Assembly: GCF_905220365.1 (NCBI RefSeq)
Contig: NC_061152.1
Span: 3,957,001-4,021,000, forward strand
DNA: 64,000 nucleotides
Direction: 5' to 3'
Source of the DNA: Vanessa cardui
Lineage: Eukaryota > Arthropoda > Insecta > Lepidoptera > Nymphalidae
Shown: one piece after another, positions 20,557-32,420 of the stretch
How the letters are laid out: every line of letters starts with the position of its first letter
Numbering within the stretch: the first letter of the stretch is position 1
The notes under the pieces: generated by a model
Told to the model about the DNA's origin: nothing
Seen by the model: the letters and a program-made list of their open reading frames with translations, nothing else
The model's database searches: none
Made by a program: the position numbers and the translations under genes

Positions 20557-20891
20557 TAGTACGACACGACATAGACGTAGCATAGCAAATTCAATAAAAC
20601 CGATTACTGTCGATTCACACAACCAACAGAAACAGCTCCCTATCGCGCCACTCGACGCTATTCGTCGCTATAGATTCCCGCGTCAGTTCGACCCGAGACA
20701 GCGATTGCGTGTAAATCGACGCGTCGAATTGACGAATATATTCGGTCATATGATATTACAAGTCATTACGTTTGTGTAAAGATCATATTCACATGAGAAA
20801 TAAATATTGATAATTCGGGATGGTTTACTCAATTCGGATGTGATCGGTTTTACGGATTTTGCCGATATGACATCTAAGTTGTGTCGTACTG
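20557..20891 (+). mobile_element. TA-M1 MITE, copy 1
   Basis: Ends 'tagtacgacacgacatag' and, inverted, 'cagtacgacacaacttag', between TA dinucleotides (20555-20556 and 20892-20893). Interior motifs 'gctccctatcgcgccactcg' and 'gattcccgcgtcagttcg' are shared with copies at 30.5, 47.2 and 59.1 kb. TA duplication and inverted ends suggest a Tc1/mariner-type non-autonomous element. Confidence 0.82.
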
Positions 20892-21044
20892 TACAATTCA
20901 GAACTATTCTGTAACGGCGAACTCGAATGTCATTACAGAACACAATCGTGACGAGAACGATACGACTAAACATAAAACAATGTCTGTAGTTCTTCTTAGG
21001 TAATCTAGAAAACTATAAAACAGATTGTCAGACAATCTTCATCA

Positions 21045-21135
21045 TCACACAGTATAAAACAAAGTCGCTTACCGCTGTCTGTCCCTATGTATGCTTAGAT
21101 CTTTAATACGCAACGGATTTTGATGAAGCTTTTGT
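21045..21135 (-). repeat. R1 fragment, reverse
   Basis: 'cacagtataaaacaaagtcg' to 'ggattttgatgaagctttt'. Confidence 0.7.
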
Positions 21136-21925
21136 TACGAGAGTTACCTGAGCCTTCAATACGGTTTTATGACATTTGATTCTATATCATAATTTATATC
21201 ACATTATTATTGCATATTATTAATATAGCAGGGGCTATTGAATTTACTTTATTATATACTAGCGGTCGCCCGCGGCTTCGCCCGCGTAAATAACGGTTCA
21301 TAATAAGTCTTCTAATATCCCTACTGCTGAGGCACGGTCACATTTGAAGAATTACTGCAACCGGCGCTTGGATCTATTGTGATAAACCTCAAATTCGTGA
21401 TCACAACACCTCAGCCAGACCAACATCAGCCACGAATCTGATGAGGTTCTTAGGGTCGGAGGCCATTATGCCCTCTAAGGACCGGAGTTAGAACATTTTA
21501 TAGTTCTATCTTTTATAGTTTAGGCATCATACGCAAAAAATCAACTTTTTTGGTAGATTTTTTCCTTTTTTGTCCGAAAAACCCAAAATATCTTACGGAA
21601 CCCTACTTTTTTTCAAAATAAAATTTAGCCTATGTTATGCGGGATTGATTGAGCTTTCGAATGGTGAAAGAATTATTAAAATCGGTCCAGTAGTTTTTGA
21701 GCCTATTCATTACAACCAAACAAACAAAGTTTTCCTCTTTATAATATTAGTGTAGACAATTATTATTGTAATTAATTGATCAATAATTTGTAAAACTGTA
21801 ATTAATATTATTTTATATGGCATAGCATTTAATACTGGCATGTAACACTATTTCTTATTTTAAATATGATTGAGCTGTCATTATAAAACAATTGGACTAT
21901 AGCGTGGGGCATTCTAGCAAAACTT
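21136..21925 (+). repeat. R4 repeat interrupted by a 503-bp insertion
   Basis: The two outer parts (21136-21254 and 21758-21925) match, in reverse, an uninterrupted copy at 62763-63062. Shared text includes 'ccttcaatacggttttatg', 'atatagcaggggctatt' and 'aatactggcatgtaacac'. The insert (21255-21757) begins 'tatactagcggtcgcccg' and ends 'ataatattagtgtagac'; it belongs to the wider 'ctagc...cccgcggcttcgc' class related to R1 and R2. Confidence 0.8.
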
Positions 21926-22089
21926 GCTTGTAAAACGATAATATTATTTTGGCCATCCCGAACTACTGAGATTACATTTTTTTCAGTAGATTTCAGAGAT
22001 TTTAGCTGAGCAATTGGATTACAGACTGTTGTTGTTGTTGTTTGTTGTTGTATTTGTAGTAAAATCAAATCAACAATAAGAATATATAA

Positions 22090-22335
22090 GAGCCGAGATG
22101 GCCCAGTGGTTAGAACGCGTGCATCTTAACCGATGTTTTCGGATTCAAACCCAAGCACCACTATATATATGTGCTTAATTTGTTTTTATAATTCATCTCG
22201 TGTTCGGTGAAGGAAAACATCGTGAGGAAATCTGCATATGTCTAATTTCATCGAAATTCTGCCACATGTGCATTCCACCAACCCGCATTGGGTGAGGAGG
22301 CGTTTGCCAAGCAGTGGGAAATTTACAGGCTGTTA
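22090..22335 (+). repeat. SINE-A
   Basis: Head 'gagccgagatggcccagtgg', internal 'caccactatatatatgtgc', body and 3' end 'agcagtgggaaatttacagg', with a small internal deletion. Confidence 0.88.
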
Positions 22336-22521
22336 CTTTACTTTATTATACAACAATTTGACTTTCTTGCTCAGTGTCGTAAATTAAATAATAATAATGA
22401 TATCATAGTAAAGTTTCATTAAAATCCATTCAGTAGTTTTTGCGTTCTAGAGCGAAAAACATACAAACTTTCACTTTTAATACATTAGAAAGGATATATA
22501 TATATATATTAAGTTTCACTT

Positions 22522-22805
22522 GGAGGTAGAGCTTTGTGCTAGCCCGTCTGGGTAGGTACCACCCACTCACCAGTTATTCTACCGCTAAACAACAGTACTC
22601 AGTATTGTTGTGTTCCGGTTTGACGGGTGAGAAAGTGTAACTACAGGCACAAGGGACATAACATCTTAGTTCCCAAGGTTGGTGACACATTGACGATGTA
22701 AAGAATAGTTAATGTTTCTTACAGCGTCATGTCTATGGGTGATGGTGACCACTTAACATCAAGTGGCCCATATGCTCGTCCGCCAACCTATACTATAAAA
22801 AAAAA
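22522..22805 (+). repeat. SINE-B, full length, poly(A)-ended
   Basis: 'ggaggtagagctttgtgc' through 'aggcacaagggacataac', 'acattgacgatgtaaag', 'aagtggcccatatgctcg' to 'ctatactataaaaaaaaa'. The A-tail marks it as a retroposon. No clear tRNA-like head is visible. Confidence 0.88.
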
Positions 22806-23300
22806 GTTGACCTTTCTGATATGGTAATTAGTGGGATTGCATTATTTTCAGACGTTCGTTTTATGACGCACCCACTATTGGATTTTCCAATTTGTGTTAT
22901 TGTATTGATACAATTTCAATTGTTCTTATTATTATTATTATAATTTAAATAAACAAAATCACTTTACCATTCCACCTTTGACTAAAAAAAAGTGAACTGC
23001 TAATAAAAAAAACAACAAAAAATTAATTATCTGTATAAATGCATAAAACAATTTACCTTTCGAATACGAAAAAGTTTTATTACCTTTAAATACTCAACTA
23101 TAATTTAAATTTAGAAGCGAGAAAGAGACAGCATTGTTCTATTCGTACTCTTCCGTTCATTGACCTCCCCTTTTTTTGCGATAAAGGTCATTGCCACGAA
23201 CCTGTTCTATGTAGATCATTACTACTAAATACTGACCACTACTTACTACAATACAATGCCGAATCAGCCCAGAGGTTATACGTGCATATAAACGACTAAT
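22806..23300. other. AT-rich intergenic DNA
   Basis: Nothing recognised except a decayed SINE-A head near 23260-23288 ('cgaatcagcccagaggttat'). Confidence 0.4.
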
Positions 23301-23301
23301 A

Positions 23302-23745
23302 GGTTATTTAACTAGTTTTTTAAATCCATTTTATATTATTTAATAGAAGTTAAGGAACACAGTAAAAGTAGATTTTTTTTCTGTAGTTCATATTTGCCGA
23401 ATAATATCATATTAAAAATTCCATATTTAAATAACGCGCGAAAACGCTACTTGGTCAATATGGCGCTGCAATGGGGTCGGTGACGTCACTTTGCTGTATT
23501 TTAATCTGTGGTTCATATAGTAGAAAAGCAAGGTTTACTAGAAAGTGACTTCATCATAAGCCCGGCCAATCAGGAACGTTTTGTGTCACGTGGCAAACGT
23601 TTGAAAAAATGCATTTTAATTTATTGATTTTTGAATAAATCAAGTATTATTTTCAAGTTTCATTAGTAAATAACCATTTTCAAACTCATAATATACACTG
23701 ATTACAATAATTCACAATTTATTTTTCACATTGTCGATAGCCTAT
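23302..23745 (+). mobile_element. MITE-E, copy 1
   Basis: Starts 'ggttatttaactagttttt' (consensus 'ggctatttgac'). It carries 'acgctacttggtcaatatgg', 'cggtgacgtcactttgctg' and 'cgttttgtgtcacgtgg', and ends in 'cacattgtcgatagcc'. Other copies lie at 33275-33716 and 58200-58598. This copy ends in a large palindrome. Confidence 0.75.
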
Positions 23746-23779
23746 AATAGGCTATCGACAATGTGAAAAATAAATTGTG
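23713..23779. repeat. perfect 33-bp inverted repeat with 1-base centre
   Basis: Arms 23713-23745 and 23747-23779 are exact reverse complements around A23746. The left arm is the right end of MITE-E; the right arm is an inverted copy of it. R2-like sequence ('ggcttcgcttgcgtttaag') follows at once. Confidence 0.95.
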
Positions 23780-23992
23780 GCTTCGCTTGCGTTTAAGATA
23801 TTGATCTTAAATCAACAGACAGATAAACAGAGCCACTTTCACATTTAAAATCCACAAGCGACCCGCCCCGGCTTTGCACGGGTGAAATGTGCAAATTAGC
23901 GCAAAAAAATTTAAGACAATAATTTAAATTTCAAACCTAAAAAAGATCAATGTTTTTCTAGTCTAATGTACATGTATTATACATATACATAT

Positions 23993-24178
23993 AGAATTTG
24001 TGTTTATGATTCATCTCGTGCTCGGTGGTGAAGGAAAACATCCTGAGGAAACTTGCATGTGTCTAAATTCATAGAAATTCTGCCACATGTGTATTCCACT
24101 AACACGCATTGGAACAGCGTGTTGGAATATGTTCCAAATCTTCTCCTCAAAGGTAGAGGAGAAAATTTACAGACTATT
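23993..24178 (+). repeat. SINE-A body, headless
   Basis: 'gtgtttatgattcatctcg', 'ggaaaacatcctgagg', 'tggaacagcgtgttggaat', ending 'aaaatttacagactattg'. Confidence 0.8.
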
Positions 24179-24324
24179 GTATATCATTAGTCTTCAAATT
24201 TGGGGGTGCATTGATGACCCAATTAAAGGTTAATATTTGGCGATAATACTTATCATGAGGGGCCAAACTTAGAACATATCTTATAATTACGATGACATAT
24301 ACATATATATGTATACATATACTA

Positions 24325-24578
24325 GCGAATCGCCCCCGCTACGCACGGTTGCAATACTGATGCTAAACATACTACCAAATAATTTATTTACGACATCACA
24401 TTAGAAACTTCTAAAATTATCAGTGATCGTAAACTATATAGTCCATGTATTACATACAAAAACCTTCCTCTCGAATCACTCTATTAAAAAAGCTTCATCA
24501 AAATCCGTTGCGTATTAAAGATCTAAGCATACATAGACAGACAGCGGTAAGCGACTTTGTTTTATACTGTGTAATGAT
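24325..24578 (+). repeat. R1, near complete
   Basis: 'actagcgaatcgcccccgc' to 'agcgactttgttttatactg', containing all R1 blocks. Confidence 0.8.
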
Positions 24579-24779
24579 AAGGATATATAACATATATATA
24601 TTTAAGTACATAAAGTTCATCGAACGTGACGGATGGCACCATTATGATTGGCAGATATCCAATTACAAAAATATTAACAAAAATGTTTTTACAACGTCAC
24701 TGTACGATTGGACTGATTCGTGAAAAGGGGAGGAAAGAGGGGGTACATACAACCCTATATCCATACATATAATAAAACT

Positions 24780-25125
24780 AACTGTTACCCGCGGCAGTGC
24801 TCGAGTTTTAGAGGATTGGTTGTCACGTGTTAGGGGAAACAAGTAGCCTATTTCTATCTTTGGAGTTCAAGTTTGCTTCATAACAAATTTCATCGAATTC
24901 GGTCCAGCGGTTTGGTCGTGAAAGAACGGCGAACATACAGATCGAGTTACTTTCACATTTATAATATTACAGTATAGTATCTGTTTGTAGTATTAAAATA
25001 ACCACTTTTTACTAAACGGCTGGTCGGATTTTTATGGGACTTTCACTGGAAGATAGCTGATGTAATAAGGAGTGACTTAGGCTACATCAATAACTTTTTG
25101 TTTCATTCAAACGCACACAAACACA
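24780..25125 (+). repeat. R2 followed by R3
   Basis: 24780-24970 is R2 ('actgttacccgcggcagtgc', 'gcggtttggtcgtgaaag', 'cacatttataatatt'). About 24980-25125 is R3 ('ctgtttgtagtattaaaata', 'gggactttcactggaagat', 'gtgacttaggctaca'). Confidence 0.7.
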
Positions 25126-25172
25126 CTACATATAATTATTTATAACTATATAAAAGATAATGTTATGTTTAC

Positions 25173-25523
25173 GTGGTGGTAGGGCTTTGTGCTAGTCCGT
25201 CTGGGTTGGTACCACCCACTCATCAGTTATTCTTCCGCCAAATAGCAGTACGCAGTATTGTTGTGTTCCGGTTTGAAGGGTGAGTGAGCCAGTGTAACTA
25301 CAGGCACAAGGGACATAACATCTTAGTTCCCAAGTTTGGTGGTACATTGACGATGTAAAGAATAGTTAATATTTCTTATAGCGTCATTGTCTATGGGTGA
25401 TAGTGACCACTTACCATCAGGTGGCCCATATGCTGGTCCGCCAAACTATACCATAAAAAAATGTTTTATTATATAACTACAGGCACAAGGCACATAACAT
25501 CTTAGTTCCCATAGTCTGCCTAC
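25173..25523 (+). repeat. SINE-B, full length, plus partial second copy
   Basis: 25173-25461 is complete with an A-run ('ctataccataaaaaaa'). 25476-25523 repeats the internal block 'ctacaggcacaaggcacat', so a second, truncated piece sits directly behind. Confidence 0.85.
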
Positions 25524-25741
25524 ATCTTAAAAAAAATAATTATAAGACCGCAAACAAGCCCATGATTAACCAAAAAGACACCTTAATACACATTGAATAA
25601 GGTTTAGAATGGCGTAAAAGCACGATAATCAAAGCAATACTTAGGGGTTACGTTTCATAACCGCAACGCAGACGCACCGACGACGCTTGGCGACCGCAAA
25701 TACAACGCTGATTATTAAGATTGATGTACATTTTACATTAC

Positions 25742-25927
25742 ATAGCCTTTAAATTTCCCACTGCTGGTCTTTAGCCTCTTCTCCCTTTGAGGATACACAT
25801 GCGGCAGAATTTCTATGAAATCAGACACATGCAGGTTTCCTCACGATGTTTTCCTTCACCGCCGAGCACGAGATGAATTATAACCACAAATTAAGTACAT
25901 ATATACAGTGGTGATTGCCTGGGTTAG
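25742..25927 (-). repeat. SINE-A, reverse, without head
   Basis: 'cctttaaatttcccactgc', body 'ggtttcctcacgatgttttc', ends at 'gtggtgattgcctgggtt'. Confidence 0.82.
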
Positions 25928-25929
25928 CT

Positions 25930-26480
25930 CTCTCTTACCAGGACCGTTGCCATTGACTACCAAAAAGAAATAAAATGTCAATAAATATCCCCGATTAAAA
26001 AAGTTTCATAAATAAAATTAATATATTTTGTTATTATTATGTATACATACAAATATAGACAAAGACAAAACAATAATCAGTAATTCTATCTCCTATATTA
26101 CTCAACAAATATGTTTTTTTTTTTGTTAACTGTCATATAACCGAGCTTTAGTGTTGTCAGTAAAAAAAAAGTAATAAAAATAAAATACATTTGAAACATG
26201 ATAAATATAATGTTTCCCAATTAGTAAGCATTACTCATCCTGAATATGAGACCACAGTGCCATAACAAAGAACTTTGTTGTGATATTCTTATCATCCAGG
26301 CGTAAAAAAGACTATAATGTATTTAAAAATTATACATATTACAGTTTTGAGAGTATCATGTATTAGCTGCAATTGTAAAGCTATATATTATATATTCTTG
26401 AGCCCCTCAGCATTCCAAGGCATATTACCCATTCTTTACATCGCCAATGTGCAATCTTGGTAACTAAGATATTATCTTGT
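25930..26480. other. AT-rich intergenic DNA
   Basis: Low-complexity A/T runs; no exon or repeat family recognised. Confidence 0.4.
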
Positions 26481-26481
26481 T

Positions 26482-26712
26482 GACCTCCATGGTTGAGTAG
26501 TGTGTACACCGGTTTTCATGGGTGGTGTACCCATACTGCAAGGTCTGAGTTTGAGTCTATGTTGTCATGGGACTGGGTGTCTAATGTCTATGGTACAGTC
26601 ATTACTTCTGATTTTCCCAAACACAAGTGCTTTAGCTACTTCCATTGGGATCAGAGTAATGATGTTGTACAATATTTATTAATATTTTTTATTTATCTTT
26701 CTTTCTATAATT
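26482..26712 (+). repeat. SINE-C, diverged
   Basis: 'gacctccatggttgagtagtg' region, 'ggttttcatgggt', 'tgttgtcatgggactggg', 'cattgggatcagagtaatg', A/T-rich tail. The B box is damaged. Confidence 0.8.
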
Positions 26713-29340
26713 TCTGAAGCAGTTAGATGTGCAATATACTATGATAAGCAAATAAAAACTTGACTTATAATGCCCTACATATATGTACTTATAAGGTAAA
26801 AATCCGATGTACCCAAATTTTACCCAATTATTTATAAATAATATTTTTATTAGCCATTTTTATCTAAACAGATGTGTTATCTGTGGCTTTGGCATAAATT
26901 ACAAAATAAAACTATTGATACACTACTTTCAAATATAAATGATGTGTTTCGTAATTTATCATTAATAGTTAATATTTTACAGCAGTTTTTATTCTTTCGC
27001 AAGTCCTATTGTTTCTAAAACATAATATTGTTTTTAAATGTTTTTTTTTTTTTAATTTATTTTCTGTAGAACCCTTAATGATAAAATAACTTGAGTCATT
27101 ATGTTAAATGCACATACTTAGACATGAAAAGTACATGATGAGTGTCTCGCTAAACCTTTTTTTTTTTCGAACTGGGTAAAGCCCTACTGGCCTTTACAGC
27201 GTCACTGGGCGGGGATTAGGGATCCCCTATGCACCATGTAAGAGTTAATATATCAAGTTTTTAATTATGATGAAGACTATTTTATCAAGTGAGTATGTAA
27301 GTACATGCTCTTTCTTTTCAAAATGATGCCCCTAAGACATCTTCAATTTTCTATTATATCATAATTATTCAGCCATATCGATTTGATTATTGATAGGTAA
27401 GTAACAGCACAAAAACTATCTAAATTACATTAGGTATGATTAGATTAAATAATTTATTACCAGTATAATCAAACTAAGTTACAGTTAATTTATAACTGCA
27501 TAATTTTTAGCTTTTATGATATGAAGTTATTACAAGTAATTAATTCATAATATATGTATTATGTATATTGGTATTTGATAAGGTTTTTTGGAATAGCGCT
27601 AATTTATAACTAGCAATAAATAACAAATTTGAATTATGTGTCTTGATATAAATATAAAAATTTTACTCAGTATATGGGTATAATATTTTTAGTTTAATAA
27701 ATTTGATAACATACGTTTTACATAAGGAAATTGGCCATTGTTTGTTTATTCGTATAAAGAAACAGTAAACAACATATAAAACAACGTTTATGAAAGCAAA
27801 AGTGGAGGTTACTTAATATATATAATTATTTTAACCATAACATGATATTCCAGAATATAAAATAAACAATGTCAATATATCTTCTAAGACATTTTTTAAG
27901 TCTACAATATATTGCTGAATCATAAAGAATTATTTAAATAAGTCAAATAACTCAAGTTTTTTTTTACATTCACTTTTTTTTTTAATAGGCAAAGACTACA
28001 TTACATTCCATTAAAAAAAAAGTATGTAATAAATAATTACGTTCCATTCTTGCATAAATATAATAATGATAGATATATTGTATCAATATCTTTCAACATA
28101 AAACAGTTAAAAGAGAACTAAATTTCTGTAATAACATAAAGATAATTTCGAAACATCTGTTCTTACTTAAAATTTAATCTAAAAGCGAACGATAACATCA
28201 TTATTTGTATTACAATTTATATATACGATATATTTATTTTATTACTCACCGATATGTTTGCTCTCAAAATAAATGAACGTCACAAATTAAAATTACACAT
28301 AAGCACATAAATCACTTGCACATTACACAAAAACGTTTTTTTAATAGCACTATAAACAAGGGAATTTCCATAACAAAATACAATGGAAGTCAACCATTGT
28401 TTCCCGACGTTTAACAATGAATGGAGCTGTCTCCATGAATCAGAGAGTTGTGAATACGAATAGTGATTGCAGATTTGAGCAGAATACTACCGAAACGTCA
28501 TTAGATTTCAATTCATTCATTCTCGATCTGACAGATCTACACATGGGTAGCAGTTCAATAATAAATTTACCGTAAATAAAAAATATGTCAATTTATTTTT
28601 ATAATTCAGTAAAAATAAATAATAATTACAAGATTTTCGTATGAATGTAGGAAATAGGAATAGGAAGGTTACATTCAACTAATGTTAAAACTTGACGTTA
28701 GCTGTAACCTTTTTTTATACTCTATTCCAACCATAACAGGAAAAAAAGCCAAATAAAAAACATTTGACTGTATAATTGGGCGAGAGCTAGATTAATCTAT
28801 GACTAAGGAATTTAAAAACAAATGTGCTTTGAAATTCTACGAAACTGTTTTCGCGATTTTGGAATTAAAACTAAAGTAGACAAAAGTGGTTAAGTGCAAT
28901 AGTGTTGTATAATTGTTCACAGCTTAGCAAATCGTACGAAGGACGTAAATCAAAGATTTGTTTGTTGTATGTATTTTTACTTCCATCGGAATAACAGGCT
29001 ACGGGCCGGAGCTTAATATTTACATTTCAGACTTATTTATATATACTTTAATTTCTTTACTGGTAATTCTTGTAATAACTACTGGAGTTATCATAGTTTT
29101 GGTTAATTAAAAACTCAATCGAAATGCCAAATTTTCATGAAAAAATCTTATATTTAATCGAATTATATTATATATTTAATCGATTCATATATCAAACCAG
29201 TAGTTATGGGTCAAAATTTAAGTAAAATATTCCAAAAAGACGAAATAAAAAAAAAGAAACCGCCGGCGTTGTTGTTGATAAACATATAACATTCTTTTTG
29301 ATCATAGTTTAAAATGCCATTGTTCCATAAACGCAGTTAA
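26713..29340. other. long AT-rich intergenic region
   Basis: About 2.6 kb of strongly AT-rich DNA. 27155-27245 is a fragment of a repeat ('gggtaaagccctactggc', preceded by a T-run). 28720-28800 shares 'ctattccaaccataa' and 'attaatctat' with 33070-33160, a possible decayed MITE. A minus-strand donor-like 'cggtgagtaa' occurs near 28258. I see no convincing exon. The right end would hold the promoter of the gene starting at 29418. Confidence 0.4.
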
Positions 29341-29417
29341 AACGTTAATTTCAAGTAATGAAGCTTAGAATAGTTTGTCTAACAATAATAATCAATATTG
29401 AAAATTCATTTGAAAAA

Positions 29418-31736
29418 ATGAATCCGAACAATTTCGATATGTTTTTGGATTACGACTCCAATGTAGACACCGAGAAAATAGATTTACGTCAAAGATTCCT
29501 TAATCGAAAAAAACAAATCCACGATCAAGATATGAAAATTAAATTATTCGATAAAATTAATTCTAATAAAACCTTATTTGTTGATGGCATAATGCATTCT
29601 CTTGAAGCGAATGGTTTCGATTTAAAAAATGAAATGGAAGGTGCGTTCAGAAACATATTAACTATGAACGGGTCCAAATTTATTTATAAGAGAGATTTCT
29701 TCTGGAGAACATGGCGGATGATTGAAAATAATTCAGGAAATGTTTCAATAATTTGTTACAAATGTGAGAGTTTTGTCAATGAAACTTGTCCTAAATGCCG
29801 CAGTGGCGGATATTGGGTAAAGTACTTTTTGAAAATATCTTTTTTTAATGAAATTAAATATCCTACAATTTTTTTTTGCTGCACTATCACTAACTTAGGC
29901 GTAGGATATTATGTCGAGCGGCAGGAATAACGTATGAACAGTGATTTATACGTGTTCATATGCCTAACCTATGAGATATAATGAGTTAAGGACCTCAAAC
30001 CCACCGTAGTGGCGAATGGTGTATGTCTCGTGTGTTCCTTTAAAAGATAATAATTATTCTGTTTATGGCAGTAAGTCTATGGACGGAGTTGATGGATTGG
30101 ATATTTTAATTTAATGTTTTGATCATTTTATCGATGCTACATAATATTCTATGCAGGTTATTGAAGAAAAACCACCAAAGTGCTCATATGAAATACTTTC
30201 ATTGAAAACAAATTGGGAATTGTGTATTGTCAATAACGCACAATACTACAATCCATTCGATGTTTGTCCATCAGTCATAACCGTTAGAGATTTAAGAATA
30301 TCCTGCGGAGATTTTATCGAAACAGTATGGCGTATCACGAAGACATACAACGTTCCTGAACGGAGCACAACTGTCATCTGTCAAGGGCGGGAAAACTGTG
30401 AAGTTTCAACATTGTATTCGGTTGGTAATTTTTAATGTTACATTTGAAGCATAATATTGTGATGTTAAATGTATTTATCTATGTTTAAAGAAACTGACTG
30501 AATTCAGATTTGTAATCACAAAGTTCGACGCAACTTAGATGTAGCATCTAAGTTGATTTACACAATCAATAGAAATATCTCCCTATCGCGCCATTCGACG
30601 ATATTCGTCGCTATAGATTCACGCGTCAGTTCAACCCGAGACAGCGAGTGCGTGTAAATCGACGTGTCAAATTGACGAATATATTAGGTCACATGATATT
30701 ACAACTTATTACGTTTGTGTAAAGATCATATTCACATAAGAAATGAATATTGATAATTTGAGATAGCGTACTTAGTTCGGATGTGATCGGTTTTACGAAT
30801 TTAGCCTTGCGATGCGACATATAAGTTGTGTCGTACTATACGTAAATATAAAGTTTGATTATCTTCTTCGATGAGTTGTATAGGATGTGTATAATTATTT
30901 TTTAAATGAGATAAAAGGGATGATCAAATTAACCTCTTCACGTCTATTAACTGAGATGGCCCAGTGGTTAGAACGCGTGCATCTTAATGACCGCGGGTTC
31001 AAATGCAGGCAAATACCATTGAATATACATTATACGTGTGCTTAATTTGTGTTTATAATGCATCTCGTGCTCGGCGGTGAATGAAAACATCGTGAGGAAA
31101 CCTCATGTGTCTATTTTCAATTAAATTCTGCAACATATGTATCCTCAAAGGCAGAAGATGCCTTAGACCAGCAGTGGGACTTAGTTCGGGTGTGGTCGGT
31201 TTTACGATATTTGCCGATAATACATCTAAGTTGCGTCGTACTATAAGTAAGAATCAATAATAAGAAATATGTTTTTTTAGATACACAACGATTCGATAGT
31301 GTTTAGAATTATCGATTCAACAAATAACGTGTTTTATTCAAGAGCTATGAAAAGTGATAACAAGAATTTCGTATGCTATGACGATTGCGGTATATTCAAT
31401 CCGGTGACTAAAGAAATAAAAAAACGCGAAGGTCCATTCGTCTATGATTTGTTACAAAACAACAAAAATAAAAGAGATGACAAATATGTCAATCCTAAAA
31501 AAGAATACAAGAAAAAGAGTACGCCATTAAACTTTAAAGGGGTCACAAAGTCGGTTCATTTGTTAAATAATGTCCTTCATTACAAAGACCAAAGACAGAA
31601 CGAAGATGGAAACTTGCAAGCAAATTTATCACATATTGCTGAAGCGAATAAAGAATCATTAAAATCTCCTTGTATGAAATTACAGGAGAAATATTTAAAT
31701 GACTATGTTGATGACAGTGATTATTATGACTATTAG
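29418..31736 (+). CDS. unrecognised three-exon protein with a zinc-ribbon-like Cys cluster
   Basis: Exons: 29418-29816, 30157-30420 and 31281-31736, all joined in phase 0, giving 372 residues. Donors are GTAAAG and GTTGGT; acceptors follow 'tctatgcag' and 'tttttttag'. The chosen ATG starts MNPNNFDMF; an in-frame ATG at 29358 would add 20 residues. The first exon is charged and probably helical, and ends in a four-cysteine cluster (C113, C116, C124, C127; CYKC...CPKC) that could bind zinc. Exon 2 has further cysteines. Exon 3 is basic (about 45-75% through) and ends in an acidic DDSDYYDY tail. There is no signal peptide or membrane segment. I do not know the family. Intron 2 holds TA-M1 and SINE-A insertions. 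The uninterrupted frames and consistent phases argue for a real gene; the weak second donor is the main doubt. Confidence 0.65.
30522..30838 (+). mobile_element. TA-M1 MITE, copy 2 (in intron 2)
   Basis: 'agttcgacgcaacttagatg' to 'ataagttgtgtcgtacta', with the same interior as the copy at 20.6 kb. It lies in the second intron of the 29.4-31.7 kb gene. Confidence 0.8.
30950..31250 (+). repeat. SINE-A joined to a TA-M1 right half (in intron 2)
   Basis: 30950-31182 is SINE-A ('gagatggcccagtggttag' to 'gaccagcagtgggac'). At 'cttagttcggg' it runs directly into the right part of TA-M1 ('ggtcggttttacg', 'gcgtcgtactata'). Confidence 0.75.
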
Positions 31737-31932
31737 AACTAGCGCGCACTGGTAACTTTAGTCACGGTGACTGTTTCGTCACTCTTGTTGAGTCCATGAA
31801 TATGTATGGAGGTGCGCGCACGTTACGACGTGACAATTGGGTGACATTTGTGTCTGCATCTGTACATATTCACGGACTTGACAAGTGTGACGAAACAGTC
31901 ACCGTGACAAAAGTTACCAGTGCGCGCTAGTT
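31737..31932. mobile_element. MITE-P, palindromic element behind the stop codon
   Basis: Ends are inverted over about 70 bases with around six mismatches: 'aactagcgcgcactggtaac' on the left and its complement on the right. It begins on the base after the TAG at 31734-31736, so it would form a strong hairpin at the start of the 3' UTR. Possible short flanking match 'ttag'. Only this copy is seen. Confidence 0.88.
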
Positions 31933-31954
31933 GTTAGTGATGTTAGTCTATATA

Positions 31955-32185
31955 TATAATAAAATTGGAGTGTCTGTTTGTAATATTAAAATAGCACTTT
32001 CTTACTCAACAGCATATGTACGTATACACGGTACATATACCAAAATAACATTTTTTACAATTTTTGTCGGTCTGTTAGTTCCGACTTATCTCTGGAACGG
32101 CCGAACCGATTTTGATGGGACTTTCACTGACAACTAACATAATAAGGAGTAAATTAGGCTACAATAATATTTATTTTGTTACAAT
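31955..32185 (+). repeat. R3 repeat with AATAAA at its start
   Basis: 'aattggagtgtctgtttgt', 'gatgggactttcactgac', 'gtaaattaggctacaat'. An AATAAA at 31958-31963 may serve as poly(A) signal for the upstream gene. Confidence 0.7.
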
Positions 32186-32420
32186 TCAAACGCATTTAGG
32201 GTCTCGGGCGCATATTAAATAAAATTTTCGATGGTTCTTTTTTTATTTAACGAACAAAATCCATCTATTTTTTCTAGAAACTTCTCGACTTATTCTTTTT
32301 AGAGTTTCGTAAGTATATAGGTGAACCTTATAATATGATCATTGTCATATCTCATATCTTATTAATCATTGCTCGCCAAGAATTTTAGACTCAACAAAAC
32401 ACTTAACTCCTAAACAAAAG

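Noticed and set aside
28200..28520. Minus-strand donor-like 'cggtgagtaa' near 28258 as the first exon of a leftward gene
   Set aside because: No coding exon with fitting acceptor was found to the left; a single donor motif is weak evidence.
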